Assembly (NCBI RefSeq): GCF_036850765.1
Contig: NC_089493.1
Location: 216,874,744-216,938,743 of the forward strand
Length of the DNA stretch: 64,000 bases
Reading direction: 5' to 3'
Source: Saccopteryx bilineata
Lineage: Eukaryota; Chordata; Mammalia; Chiroptera; Emballonuridae
Made by a program: the position numbers and the translations under genes
Notes under the pieces: model-generated
The model's database searches: none
Told to the model about the DNA's origin: nothing
What the model saw: only the letters and a program-made list of their open reading frames with translations
Part shown: one piece after another, positions 1 to 12,098 of the stretch
Numbering within the stretch: position 1 is the stretch's first letter
Layout of the letters: every line of letters begins with the position of its first letter

Positions 1-1720
1 CCTATCCCCATCTGAGCCTCAGAAAAAGGTAACCATGGCAACCTGTCGTATAGAGCAGACCATCTCATGTACCTTTCAGAATTTAAGTATGTGAGAATCT
101 ATCCATTCCTAAGTAAAATTATTGTGCCGGGAGCATTTGTTCTTTATTGAAAAGGAAGTATGAAGCAGGTTTCTACATAGTTCTCAACAAGGTGTCCAGG
201 TTAAAGAGTTTCAGTAGCTGTGAAAGACGCAGACACACACTCTCTCCTAAAGTGCCTGCTTTCTGCTCAGAAATAAACAAGAAATGGACTTCACAGAAGG
301 GCAATAATTAAGGTCATGATGACAGTAGCAGGCTAAACTTGCTGAAGTCTCAGTTTCCCAAGTGAGAAGCGTGGATGGTTAGAAAGCAGCAGCAGCCTCA
401 CACAGAAGCAGGCCCTCTGCATTTCAAGTACAGAGTGTGATCTTTACCGTGGTCGCGTTCAGCAGATACCAGTGAGTGCTATTCACCTCCCTTTTTCTGT
501 TGTTGTTCTTCAGCATCAAAACTTAAAATAGTACTTCATCTTCCTGAATTTCATAATACAAGGCAACAATTTTTTTTTTAATTTCTAGTGACAGGGTTTA
601 AACTGGCTAGAAATGATCTCATAGATTTTTAATCATCAGTTGTCCAAAATCAGTAAAAGAGTTTTAAAAGCTGCCTCTTATTAAAGAGACCAAATCTCTT
701 TCCTTTAACCATTGAGATGCCCTCAGTCATGATTAAAATCTGTGATCAGCTTTAATCCTAGCAATGAAACTAAAAGCCAGCTTTTCCAATTTAATTAGAA
801 TAACTTTAGAGAGTAAGAACATAAAAAGAGGACTTAGTGAGTGAATCTCTCCAGTGTAAGGCTTGCAGGACCAAGTCAGTTTTGTTGGTGCTGTGTGTAT
901 CCTCATTGTAGTCTCTGCATCAAGAGGCTGTGATGGGTACCAGAAGAAAAATCAAGGGTGGATTTTGCCCTTTATATTTTACATGCTGTCCGCAAATGTA
1001 TAATTCTAAATCATTGCTATGAATGAATCACTATGAATGCAGCTAACACTTCGATATGTATACAATATCAAAGCATCTGTGATGATTCTCTAATTCTTAT
1101 TCAAGTCTCAATTACCATTCAAGTCAACAAATGTGTATTGCACACTTATTGTGTTAAAGATATTTTGCAAAGTATGATGGAGCATGTAAAGGGGCGGAAG
1201 TTGATTTTCCATGAACCTAATATAACTTTAGGGCTCTTCCCACCCCTTTGCAAGGAACTGTCAGGGATCTTGCCAATTTTTTAATCCATAATTCTTACTA
1301 TTTTCCTTTCAAGTTCTTCTAAAAGTATATGCGCTTTGGGATTCACAAAACCTAGATGTGCCTCACTGTCATCTTCACTGAAGTTTAATGAAAAATCTTA
1401 AGACTTTTGCACTTTCTTGTGTGGAACTCTTGCAAGAATGGTGAGGAACTGACTGATTGTGCCAGAGGTTTCGGAGACTCCAAGGGAAAGATGAAACGGG
1501 GCCAGCGAATACAGTGATGAAGCTTATATAATTTAAAGAACTTCCCATTTTACTGTTTGGGGAACCTATATTTAAAATTGTTCATTAATATGTAAAATTT
1601 ATTTCACTAAGTTATAGAAACTGAGAACTTCTCTTTTGCTAGCAGGTGTACAAAGTCTAAAGTAAAAGAATATAATTGAAATAGAACGTAACTTGTGTAA
1701 TATATAGGCAATTATAATCT
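1..1720. other. unassigned AT-rich intergenic sequence
   Basis: I see no convincing coding region, splice pattern, RNA gene or recognisable transposon here. Open frames are short and lack known domains. Ancient unrecognised repeats may be present. Confidence 0.5.
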
Positions 1721-1724
1721 TAAT

Positions 1725-1905
1725 AACTACCACTTGTTGACTATGCATTTTGTGTTGGGCAGAATGCCAAAATAAATTTTTTATGTACCTTAAAGCCCCA
1801 TAACAAATCTGAGAAGTAAGCATTACTATTACCTACATTTTGCAGAATATCCTAGGAACTAGACAGATTAAATAACTTTTCTAAAGTTATACCACTTGTA
1901 ACCAT
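1725..1905 (-). repeat. MIR-type ancient SINE relic
   Basis: The stretch follows the complement of the mammalian MIR core: a trinucleotide-rich 'attactattac' segment, then a 'cattttgcagaa' (Tm-like) segment, then 'agattaaataactttt' and an 'aagttatacca' stretch that corresponds to the usual 'aaggtcacaca' part. It is heavily diverged and has no visible TSD, as expected for this old family. The assignment comes from recalled consensus features. Confidence 0.65.
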
Positions 1906-2225
1906 TTAAAATCTCATTAGGAAAAAACATTAAGTCACTATTTTGTCACAATAAATACAGGCAGTTTTGATTTAGGATTTTGAATTAATAAGACCTCTTT
2001 TGAAAGCATTTGACAATATAAAATTTTTAGCTAGAAAATTTTCATAACTTTCACCCAATAACTCCATATTTAGGTTAACTTAAATAAATCATCTGAAATT
2101 CAATGAAAATTTATATCTAAAAATGCTCTTTCAGTAGCATTTAAAATAAGAAATAATACATACTTATATTAAATATACATAATTATAGTGGAACGTGGGG
2201 CCAATTTGAATGCTATGTAGCTAAT

Positions 2226-2591
2226 AAAAATTTTGTTTAGCCTGACCAGGCGGTGGCACACTGGATAGAGTGTCGGACTGGGATGAGGAGAACCCAGGTT
2301 CGAGACCCCGAGGTTGCCAGCTTGAGCGTGGGCTCATCTAGTTTGTGCAAAGCTCACCAGCTTGAACCCAAGGTCACTGGCTTGAGCAAGGGGTTACTCG
2401 GTCTGCTGAAGGCCCACAGTCAAGGCACATATGAGAAAGCAATCAATGAACAACTAAGGTGTTGCAACAAAAAAATGATAATTAATGCCTCTCATCTCTC
2501 TCTGTTCCTGTTTGTCTGTCCCTATCTATCCCTCTCGCTGACTCTCGCTCTATCTCTGTAAAAAAAAAAAGACCAAAAAAAATTTTGTTTA
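2226..2591 (+). repeat. tRNA-derived bat SINE, family A (short-body form), with TSD
   Basis: The element begins 'cctgaccaggcggtgg', has a tRNA-like A box (ggcacactggatagag) and a B box (ggttcgagacc at 2297-2307), a body of 'cttgag' units, a CT-rich 3' part and a short poly(A). It is flanked by a perfect 14-bp TSD (aaaaattttgttta) at 2226-2239 and 2578-2591. The nick site TTTTT/A fits mobilisation by the L1 endonuclease. It resembles the Rhin-1 group of bat SINEs. Confidence 0.9.
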
Positions 2592-2640
2592 AACTTCCAC
2601 CTAGCAGTATGATGTAAAAATATTAAACACATAAAATGCA

Positions 2641-2805
2641 TTTTTTAATTTAAAATTTTTAATTTTCATTTATTATGTTGACATGGTTTCAACTGATCCA
2701 CTCAATATAACGCCCTCTGCACACCACACTGTGCCCCAGGGCCCATGCAGAGCCTCTTTCCACCTGTCTCACCCCCTTTGCCCCTCCCTCTACTTTTACT
2801 CATTC
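2641..2805 (-). repeat. LINE-1 3' end fragment
   Basis: A T-rich start (the complement of an A-tail) is followed by 'ttattatgttgacatggtttcaac', a 'ccactcaatata' motif and a C-rich tract. The same order occurs at the 3' end of the old antisense L1 near 51.48 kb and at 35.7 kb. It is a severely 5'-truncated copy with no clear TSD. Confidence 0.65.
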
Positions 2806-4700
2806 TTTTAAAAAGACTGGAAGAAATACTCTAAGTTATAGTAAGTTGTTTGAGATTATGGTCATTCTGGAGTTTAAAGTTCTGAATGCAATGAAAGGTA
2901 TGAGGCTAAAACTTGGTGATAAGGTATTTTTGAAGTTCCAAAGGATAGTCACCAAAATTATGATGAAAGTGAGAGTGAAGAAGACAGTATTAGATGATAC
3001 TGGGATGTGTAACTTTTTAAAACTTTTTGAAGTTTTTGTGGGCTTTTGAAACCCTCTATTTTGAGTTTATATTATGTTTAAATAAACATATTTTTCTAAT
3101 GGTGGAATCAGTGAAAACTAAAGATGTTGAAGGATTTCAAGAGGCAATAAGACATAACCTGGATCATAACAAGATTTACATGAGGAAAGAGAGAAAGGCA
3201 ATCCAGGGCCAGAACCAGAAGTAAAGGCTTGGTTTAGACAATGTACAAGCTGCATCTTGGAGGAAATATCTTAATTCGATATAAGGCAGGATTCACCTTG
3301 GAAAGATAGAAAATTAATTTTTAGCTATTACTGTGAAACCAGGTTACTGTGCAATTTGATGCCACCTTCAGGAGGCTGAGTATGATCTAGTAAGAAATGC
3401 TGATCAATATAAGCCATGGAGCCAAGGGCTGGCGTGTAGAAGTGGACTCGTAGGCAGACAAGTGCAGTGGCAGTACATGGACGACTTGGAGTCCCGAAGA
3501 CTGAAAATAGGGCCTTTTACTCTAATCTTCAAAGCACACAGATGATCATTGTGGAAGCTGGTTTATTCATAGTGATAATTGCAAAAAAACAGAATGCAGA
3601 GAAGATTTAGAGAAGAATAAACAGGATTTGATGAAAATGAATGTATGAGATAAAATTAATGGAGGATGTAGGCATTTCAGAGACTCAGTTCCAATGACTT
3701 AATGGTATCATTTATTTTTTTTAAGAAGAAAGGCACAGAGTATTTGGCAAAAAAAAGATCTTAAATTTTAATATGTTGAATTTGAGTAGATAATTCACCA
3801 AAGGAGCAAATTCTAAAATCAGTTGAGATACAGGCCTCTAAAGCTGGGGTAAATGAAAAATTTCTCTTATGACTCAAACAAAGTTATGAGCCAGAGAAAA
3901 AAAATATAAGCACTTCTGCCTAGAACCATCAGAGGGTGTTAGCAGTTACTCATTTTAGGTGTCACTTGGCACACAGACTTAAAGCAACCTTTTGGCACCT
4001 AAGCAAATTATAAATATAAAAACTTTCTGTAAGTAGGAGGGCCATCAACGTGGAAGTGAGCGTCAAAAACATGAGTCATAGTTGAGCCAGGGGAAGCATA
4101 CAAAAAGGAAAGAGAAACGGCTAAGAATTAAACTCTGGGAATGTTCACAGATAATACAAAAAGAAAGAAGAATTTCAAAACACAGTTCTTTTCACTATTT
4201 AAAACTCTAAGATATTAAGCCAAATAAGTTCTTCAGGTCAGAGATGAACAACACACACTGACACCTAGAAAGAGAAAATCAGAAAAACAATAAAATAAAC
4301 CTTTTTAGCCAGAATTCAAAATATATTGCTTACTGGAAAACAAGAAAAAAATCTCTCAATATGAACCAATATGACCGTTTCACAAGAAATCTACTGCCGA
4401 AACCAAAATTCTCTAGAGGAAATAAGAAGCAGATACAATTTGGTTTCAAACTCAATGATCAAGAGATTCAGACTAAAGAATATATTTACTTGGGAAGAAG
4501 CCCAGTTAACTGAATTAACCTGAAATACTGAAATTGAAGTGGTTATACTTTCTTTCTAAAAACACATGTAAATCAAAAGGACATTAAAAGTAATTATCTG
4601 CATAAGCTATCAAAATTTCAAGTTCATTTATATGTCTATTTTTTCAGATGACAAATACATTGAACTGCTCTCTCTGGAAATATGCTTACTCTAGTCATAA
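2806..4700. other. unassigned AT-rich sequence
   Basis: No domain-bearing open frame or recognisable repeat was seen. The 67- and 65-codon frames near 2846-3224 have no recognisable motif or coding context, and I do not support them as genes. Confidence 0.5.
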
Positions 4701-4709
4701 TTTTATTTA

Positions 4710-7185
4710 TTTATTTCTAATTTTATTAACTTTATTGGGTGACAATGGTTAATAAGATTATCCAACTTTCAAGTATACAATTCTATAATATATTAGCTAT
4801 GTATTGTGTGTTTACCATGCAAAGACAAGCCTCCTGCTGTCACCGTATGTTTAATCTCCTTTCCTTTCTTCTGCCTCCTCTCGCCACTTTATCCTCAGTA
4901 ACCACCATACTATTGTCTGTGTCTATGATGGTTAATTTTGTTTGTTTGTCTTGTTTCTTTGTTCATTGCTTTCTGTTTTATATGCCACATACAAGTGAAA
5001 TCATATGGTTGACTTATTTTATCTGACTCTTTTTTTTGCTTAGCATGATATTCTCAAGATCCATCCATATTGTCACAACTGGCAGTATTTTATTTTTTCT
5101 TATGGCTGAGTAGTGTTCTATTGTAATAGAATGTGTAATATGTAACACATCTTCTTTCTCCAATTATCCCTCAAAGAACATTAGTTCTTTCCCAGCCTTA
5201 GCCACCATGAATAATGCTACAATGAACACAGCGGTGCAATATACATATGTCTCTACAAATAAATGTTTTTAAATTCTTCAGGTAGATAACCAGAATGAGG
5301 TTGCTGGGTCATATGGTACCTTTATTTTCAAAATTTTGAAGAAACTCCATGTTGTTTTCCACAGTAGCTGTACCAATTTATATTCCCATCAGCAGTATAT
5401 AAGAGTTGCTTTTTCTCCACAACCCCTCTATAATGGTATTTCTTGCTTTGTTGAAAATAGCAATTCTAACAGGTATGAAATGATACCTCATTGTGGTTTT
5501 ATTTGCATTTTTCATATAGCTAGTGAAGTTGAGCATCTTTTCATATATCTGTTGGCCATTTGTATGTCTTCTTGGGAGAATTATATGATCCTCTGGATGT
5601 TTTCTATTGGATTATTTGGTTTTTCTTGTTGTTGAGTTGAGTTCTTTATATGATATGGATATTACTGCCTTATCAAAGGTATTTTTTGCAAATATCTTGT
5701 CGCATTTTATTGGTTACCTTTTTGTTTTGTTGATGGTCTCTTTTGTTGCGCAGAAACTTTTTAATTTGATATAGTCTTATTTATTTATTTATTTTTCCTT
5801 TGTTTCCCTTGCCTTTGGAATTAGAGTCATAAAATCCTAAGACCAAGGACCATAAGTTTGGTACCTGTTTTCTTCTATGCATTTTGCTGTTTCAGGTCTG
5901 AATATTCAGGTCTTTAATCTATTGTGAGTTAATTTTTGTGTATGGTAACAAATAGCAATCTAGCTTAACTCTTTTGCATGTGGCTTTCTGATTTTTCCTA
6001 GCACCAATTTTTTTTTGTGTGTGTGTGTAAAGTGAGGAGGCTGACAGACAGGCTCTTGATTGCGCCCAGCTAGGATCCACTCAGCATGCCTACTGGGGGC
6101 AATGCTCTGCCCATCTGGGGTGTTGCTAAGTTACAACCAGAGCCATTCCAAAGTCTGAGGTGGAGGCCATGGAGCCATCCTCAGTGCCTGGGCCAACTTT
6201 GTTCCTCTGGAACCTTGGCTGCAGGAGTGAAATAGAAAGGAGAGGGGGAGGGGTGGAAAAAGATGGATGCTTCTCCTATGTGCGTTGGCCAGGAATTGAA
6301 CCCAGGACTTCCACACGCCAGGCCAATGCTCTACCGCTGAGCCAACTGGCCAGGGCTCCCAGAACCATTTATTAAAGGGATTTTCTTTTCTTCAGTCTAT
6401 ATTTTTGGTTTTTTTGTAGAAAATTATTTGATCATGTATGTATGGGTTTATTTGTTGGCCCTCAATTCTGTTCCATTGGTCTATATGTCAATTTTTCTGC
6501 CATTAACATTCTGTTTTGATTATTGTAGCTTTGTAGTATAATGAGAAATCAGAGAGCATGATACTTCTGGCTTTGCTTTTTTATTTTTTTCTCAGGATTG
6601 CTCTATTTAGAGTCTTTTGTGGTTTCATACAAAATTGATTATTTTATTTTGTTCTATATTGCTTTGAAAAATATTGGGTTTTTTATGAGGATTACACTAA
6701 ATCTGTAAATTGATTTTGTTAACATGGTCATTTTAATTATGTTGATTATTTCAATCCATAAACATAGAACATCTTTTATTTTTTTGTGTCTTTTTAAATT
6801 TCTTTTAATAATGCCTTCTAGTTTTTAGTGTGTAGGTCTTTCCTGTCTTTTACTAAGTTTATTCATATGTATTTTCTTCTTTTGGCTGCAATTGCAAAAG
6901 GAATAGTTTTTTATTTCTTTTTCTGAAATTTCATTGTTAGTAGATAGAAATGCAATATCTTTGAACATTGATTTTGTATCCTGAAACTTTACTGTATCTG
7001 CTTATTGTTTTTAATAGGTTATTTTGGTATAGTCTTAGAGTTTTTTTATACAAAGAATCATGCCATCTGCAAAAGTGACACTTTTACTCCCTGTCCAATT
7101 TGGATATGTTTTCTTTCTTTCTCTTGCGTGATTGCTTTAGCTAGGACTTTCAATAATATATTGAATAACGTTAGTGAGAGGAAGG
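4710..7185 (-). mobile_element. 5'-truncated LINE-1, antisense, with nested SINE
   Basis: Read on the - strand, the segment starts inside the reverse transcriptase region (near the LARTSS-type stretch at 7120-7185). It continues through the complement of the FADD/YIENP region (about 7020-7075) and the ORF2 C-terminus (5100-5640), and ends in an L1 3'UTR whose terminal complement 'ttattgggtgacaatgg' lies at 4730-4747. The frame is broken by many stops. A family B SINE at 6008-6356 splits it. The right edge abuts a + strand L1-type 3'UTR rather than unique DNA. Confidence 0.85.
6008..6356 (-). repeat. tRNA-derived bat SINE, family B, nested in L1
   Basis: Read on the - strand, it has a tRNA-like head (ctggccagttggctcagc, then ggtagagc) and a B-box-like 'gggttcaattcc', followed by the CT-rich and 'ggctccatgg' body. 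A poly(T)/(TG) run at 6008-6027 is the complement of its tail. The flanks 'accaattttt' and 'accatttatt' are an imperfect TSD inside the host L1. Family identity follows from similarity to the copies at 40.5, 44.5 and 49.5 kb. Confidence 0.85.
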
Positions 7186-7480
7186 AGGTTGGGGGACTAG
7201 GTTAAAGATGTGAAGGGATTAAGAAGTACAAATTCGTAGTTACAAAATAGTTACAGGGATATAAATACAGCATATGGAATATGGCCAATAATATTGTAAT
7301 AACAATATATGGTTCCAGGTGGGTACTGGAAATATCAGGGAGAAGGAACGCTGCAAAGTCTATTATTGTCTAACCACTATTCTGTATACCTCAAACTAAT
7401 ACAAAAATATTGAATGTAAACTGTAATTGGAAAGTAAACTTAAACAACAACAACCAAAAACATAAATAAAACTAATAGTC
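7186..7480 (+). repeat. LINE-1-type 3'UTR fragment
   Basis: A G-rich start (gaaggaggttggggg) leads into 'aagaagtacaaattcgtag', 'aatattgtaataacaatata', 'ggtgggtactgg', 'cctcaaactaatacaaaaat' and an A-rich tail at 7441-7470. This matches my recollection of mid-age mammalian L1 3'UTRs in sense orientation. It abuts the inverted L1 to its left without unique sequence between them. Confidence 0.6.
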
Positions 7481-7481
7481 A

Positions 7482-7841
7482 GCCTGACCAGGTGGTAATG
7501 CAGTGGTAGAGCATCAAATTGAGATGCAGAGGACCCACGTGAAATCCGAGGTCGCCAGCTTGAGTGTGGGCTCATCAGCTTTAGCGTGGGGGTCACTGCA
7601 TTGAATGTGGGATCCTAGACATGATCCATGGTTGCTGGATTGAGCCCAAAGGTCACTGGCTTGAAGCCTAAGGTCACTGGCTTGAGCAAGGGGTCACTTG
7701 CTCTGCTATAGCCCCTAAGTCAAGGCACATATTATAAAGCAATCAATGAACAACTAAAGTGCCACAACAAAGAATTAATGATTCTCATTTCTCTCCCTGT
7801 CTGTCTGTCCCTACCTGTCCCTCTCTCTGTCTCTGTCTCTG

Positions 7842-7888
<47 letters not shown>
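7482..7888 (+). repeat. bat SINE family A, long-body form, ending in (CA)n
   Basis: The head 'cctgaccaggtggtaatgcagtggtagagc' is followed by an expanded body of repeated 'ggtcactggcttgag' units, a CT-rich segment and the 'ctctgtcac' tail type. The tail has become a (CA)n microsatellite at 7843-7887. The TSD is not clear (only 'gtcag' is shared). Confidence 0.85.
7843..7887. repeat. (CA)n microsatellite
   Basis: There are about 22 uninterrupted CA units directly after the 'gtcac' terminus of the SINE. It probably grew from the SINE tail. Confidence 0.97.
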
Positions 7889-7889
<1 letters not shown>

Positions 7890-7890
7890 G

Positions 7891-8613
7891 TCAGAGTTGG
7901 CGTCTTTGTACTGTTCCTGATCTTGAAGGAAAATCTTTCAGTTTTTTCACCACTGAGTAACATAATTTTAGAAAGAACTACTATATTCATTCTCATAGAA
8001 TCTTACATTTATGAGTTCTCAAGCACAATTTTAGTTTTACTTGAATTAAAGCAAATATTTTTTTTCTTTTAATGGCCAAATTTCTGGAAGTTTAGTTAAA
8101 TTGAAGATGGACATAGGTAACAGGTCTCAAGAGCACTTATTGGGAATCTGAGGATGTCTTATTACCAGGGTTACAGTAAAACGTGAGCACTGGCATGGAG
8201 GTAAGAGACAATCAATCAAAAATTAATTTAAAATGTTAACCTTACTTTAATATAGAAACCAAAAAAATAATGTTCTATTGACATATTTTTATATGAATTT
8301 AACATTTCGCATATTTTTGGTAGTTTTTCAAGTCATATTTTTAAATAATAAAGCAATGCAGAAAGAATTAAAGTCCTCTATGTCCACCCCTACTCACATT
8401 TTACACTTTTTCTCCCTAAAGGCAAACACTATAGATGGATTTCCTATTTCAGAAACATTTAGTGAATACTTAAACTCACGAGAAATTTAACCAAAGAAGT
8501 TAAATTCATGAGATAATAATTTACATACATAAGATTAACCAGAAACTATAAAATCTGACAAAGTCAAGCCCTGAGGTCTTCAGGGAAACCGGGATTTTGT
8601 TATACATCTGATG
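7891..8613. other. unassigned AT-rich sequence
   Basis: No supported gene or repeat was recognised between the (CA)n-tailed SINE and the next SINE. Confidence 0.5.
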
Positions 8614-8967
8614 GGAATGCAAACTTTTTTTTTTTCAGAAACAGAAAGAGAGTCAGAGAGAGGGATAGATAGGGACAGACAGATGGGAACGGAGAGAGAT
8701 GAAAAGCATCAATCATCAGTTTTTCATTGCAGCACTTTAGTTGTTCATTGATTGCTTTCTCATATGTGCCTTGACCACGGGCCTTCAGCAGACTGAGTGA
8801 CTCCTTGCTCAAGCCAGCAACCGTGGTCCAAACTGGTGAGCTTTGCTCAAACCAGATGAGCCCACGCTCAAGTTGGCAACCTCGGGGTCTCGAACCTGGG
8901 TCCTCGGCATCCCAGTCCAACGCTCTATCCACTGCCCCACCGCCTGGTCAGGCAGGAATGCAAACTT
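8614..8967 (-). repeat. bat SINE family A (short-body form), antisense, with TSD
   Basis: The reverse complement gives the family A head (cctgaccaggcggtggggc), the B box (ggttcgagacc), a short body, a CT-rich segment and an A-tail. A perfect 13-bp TSD (ggaatgcaaactt) lies at 8614-8626 and 8955-8967. Confidence 0.9.
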
Positions 8968-9139
8968 GAAGCTCTAACTTTGGGAAGGAATTTTCCAAAA
9001 TCTTATAAATATAATATGTGTTTATTTCATAACAGGACAATTACATGGCTAGATTGTGACAAACAAACAAACATAAAGACTATTATTTCCTTCTTCTTGG
9101 CATACAGAAGAATCATACTCCTAAATACACTTGTCTTTG

Positions 9140-9465
9140 GGTGGGACTAGTTCTGACCAATTATTGGGAGACTGAAATTATGGTGTCACATGTTGCTAGA
9201 TATTTAATTGCCAGTATAACACCTTTGAGCTCTTACTTGCCTTGCCACAATAATCTTGGAATCATATACAAATGTGTAGGAACAAAAGATCAAGGCAGCC
9301 TAAGGAATGCTGAACCAAAGACAGGAAAAAGAGGTCTCCTGATAGTTCTCTGAGTCTGTAACAGATTTTATTTGAGCAAGAAACAAACTTTTTTGTATGT
9401 TAAGCCACTGGGATTTGGAGGTAGCTTCTTACAGTAGCACAAATAGCTTACCCTAATACATGAAT
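9140..9465 (+). repeat. possible ancient MaLR/LTR-type relic
   Basis: The right part carries 'gagcaagaaacaaac', 'tgttaagccactgggattt' and 'ggtagcttcttacagtagca', followed by 'taccctaatacatga'. I recall this order from old mammalian LTR-type (MLT-like) repeats. The left boundary is a guess. A 70-codon open frame inside it has no recognisable domain and is not called. Confidence 0.4.
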
Positions 9466-9714
9466 ACCTACATCAGACAAATATTCTCACATATATACTC
9501 AAGGAGACATTCACAGATGCATCCTATGCAACACAAAACTGATAAATGTCTCAGTTTATGAGTGGTGAGATTGATAGGTTGTAGTAGTATATTTATACAA
9601 TGATATACTAACCAAAAACAGTAAAGAATTTAATTTATGTGTGCATAGATTACTCTTTAAAACACAATTTTGGAAGAAGCAGGTTGCTGATGATATGTAT
9701 GATATAATAATTCT

Positions 9715-9820
9715 AGAATATAAACTCAATTAAGGCAGAAAATTCACTATCTTATTCCCCATGCTCATAATAGGAGATAGTAATGACTCAATATTGTTAA
9801 ATGAATAAATAAGTGATTAT
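9715..9820 (+). repeat. L2-type LINE 3' end relic
   Basis: The order 'aaactcaattaaggcaga', 'tatcttattcccc', 'tcataataggagatag', 'actcaatattgttaaatgaataaat' parallels the mammalian L2 3' end. It is highly diverged. Confidence 0.5.
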
Positions 9821-9984
9821 TATTTTGGAGAATTTAGAAATATATTACATACTATATAATATCTCTGGATTTATATATGTAGTTTAAAAACATGTGTTGG
9901 AAACATTATTTTGCTAACTCATTTTCAGCTCAATATAAGATTAAGTTAATTTACTTAAAACCCCCAAATTAGTCTTTCCCTCTA

Positions 9985-10215
9985 TTAGAACATTCTGATT
10001 TGACATTTACTCTTGACATTAGGCAAGCTACTTAATTCTTCAGTGTCATGGTCTTCTCACTCGTAACATGAGGATTAAAACAATACCTATTAATAATATG
10101 TTTGTGATGATGAAATTAGGTAATATATACAAAGTGCTTAGAACAGGGCAGACCATAAAGCAATCAACAACTATTAGCTGCCATTATAATTATTATTATT
10201 GCCATTAGTACTTAA
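9985..10215 (+). repeat. MIR-type ancient SINE relic
   Basis: It follows the MIR consensus in order: 'attaggcaagctacttaat', 'cttctcactcgtaacatgag', 'gattaaaacaatacc', 'gatgatgaaattaggtaat', 'caaagtgcttagaacagggc', 'caatcaacaactattagctg' and a final ATT-repeat. It is in sense orientation. Confidence 0.8.
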
Positions 10216-12085
10216 CTGGCCTGAAAGAGGAGATAAGTCTATTTTCTAAATTTTTGGTTCATGAATCATGATGTATATACCTAAAGAAATTAACATATTT
10301 CCTCTTATATTTGCTGGCTTCCTGGCAATAGAGTAGGTTTCTAAGTAAATTGTTTAAATACGTAAACAGATATAAAACAAAGAGTTTGATAGTATGTCTA
10401 CACTTGTGAAACTGAGATACAAAGTAAAATGAAATGAGGCAAAGGAGAGGTTTTGAGACATTAACTTCCCTTTATTCTTAATAGTTTCTCAAATTTTCTA
10501 TTTCACACTACAAAGTTGGATGAAAAATAGAATTTGTATGTGTTATACCAAATAAAATATTGTCATTAGCCAGCTGAAATTTAAAGGTTAAATTTAATTG
10601 AGTATGTGCAGAAGTTCAAAATCCAAATCTATTTTCTCCACTGATGAGAATGAATTTTAATTTGGTATTACACTGTTAAAGTGACACCTTAACAAATCAA
10701 TGACCCTCAGTAGCAGTCTTACCAAAGTTCCTGATTATCTAAATGGAACCTTTTTCATTAACCCTTCACAATTATATATTTCCTTTCTGCTTCTCATTAA
10801 CAATTACTTAAAATTCTAATATGTAAATAAATTAAATTGGCCAGATCTAATATTTAGTAATTTGCAGTAATAAGATTGAATGTTAATTGTCACATTGCTT
10901 TGTTCTACCTTGAGTCATGTTAAAAAGTTGCATGCAATGGTAGATAATCTTCTCACTAGATTTTAACTCTCTTTAGATAGAGTGTTCATTTTGGGAACAT
11001 GCATTACAATAGCAAGGAGTCATAGTGGATATCCAAAACAAGTATCACTTTATAATACACTGTTTTAAATAAACATGGTGTTTTTACCATTTCTTGTAAC
11101 TTTTTTGACTGTTCTGCTAGTGCCAGTAATTAGATAGGATATATAAATTATAAAAACAATTTTCACAGGCTCCCAAAAATCAGGCAAAGAATCTTATCTC
11201 ATAGTCAGATTTCAGTGTGAACACTAGTAACATATCCTACAACTATGATACAATTTTGTATTCTTTAAACACATCTCTTTTCTGTGGTAATACTTAATAA
11301 TTAATAAGTATGTTTGTTAAAAATAAAACATAAATATTAGATATTTTAATTTTCACAAAGCAATCACTGCTTTGCCACTAAATTTATCCTTGGTGAGTTT
11401 TATATCTTATAGGTTTTGATAGAAATAAAATCTCATTAACAGAATATTTTTTACCCAAACCATTGTAACTTCATCATTTTGAATCACAGCTCATTAAAAC
11501 AATTATAATCAAATGTATCATTTCTTTTTCCCTTGTGAAAAACAACTGAAAAGGTTATGCTTGTTTCTGTTTAGCTAAGTCTTTGGGAGATATAAACAGG
11601 TTACACAGATTTATGTGCTGTTTCTCATTTATGTTTCAATGTATCTCTGATGGTGCTTTAAGTTATTTATTATTTATTTTAATATTATTTCAACAGAATT
11701 TCAGAACATGGCATCATAAACATAGTTAAAGTAAGAAGATATTTAATACCTCTCAAAATCCAAATATTGGCAGGTGATTGCTTAGTGAAATTCAGTTACA
11801 TTCCCCTGCAGGTGTAGTCTATTTTGAATCTTTCCTAAGTTGAAAGAGGATAAATACTCAATGGTTAGTTTTAAATCTTCTTTTATACTTGGAAGTACAA
11901 AGTTACACATGCTGTTACCTGAGCAAACCTGGACAATAAATAAATAAATGAATAAAGCCAAGGCCCTGGCTACAAGTATCTTAGCTATTCCAGAACTGAA
12001 TAAAGCCACACATACTCAAAGAGCACATGGAGCTAACTAGAATAGCCCTTGTAAAGATACCAAAAACGAGTAAATTCTAGACTTT
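10216..12085. other. unassigned AT-rich sequence
   Basis: I see no domain-bearing open frame or clear transposon. The sequence runs directly into the TSD of the full-length L1. Confidence 0.5.
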
Positions 12086-12098
12086 AAAATGATGACAT

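Noticed and set aside
2240..2330. tRNA-like sequences with A and B boxes (here and at every family A and B SINE)
   Set aside because: They are SINE heads: a SINE body and A-tail follow and TSDs flank most copies. No stand-alone cloverleaf tRNA gene was seen.
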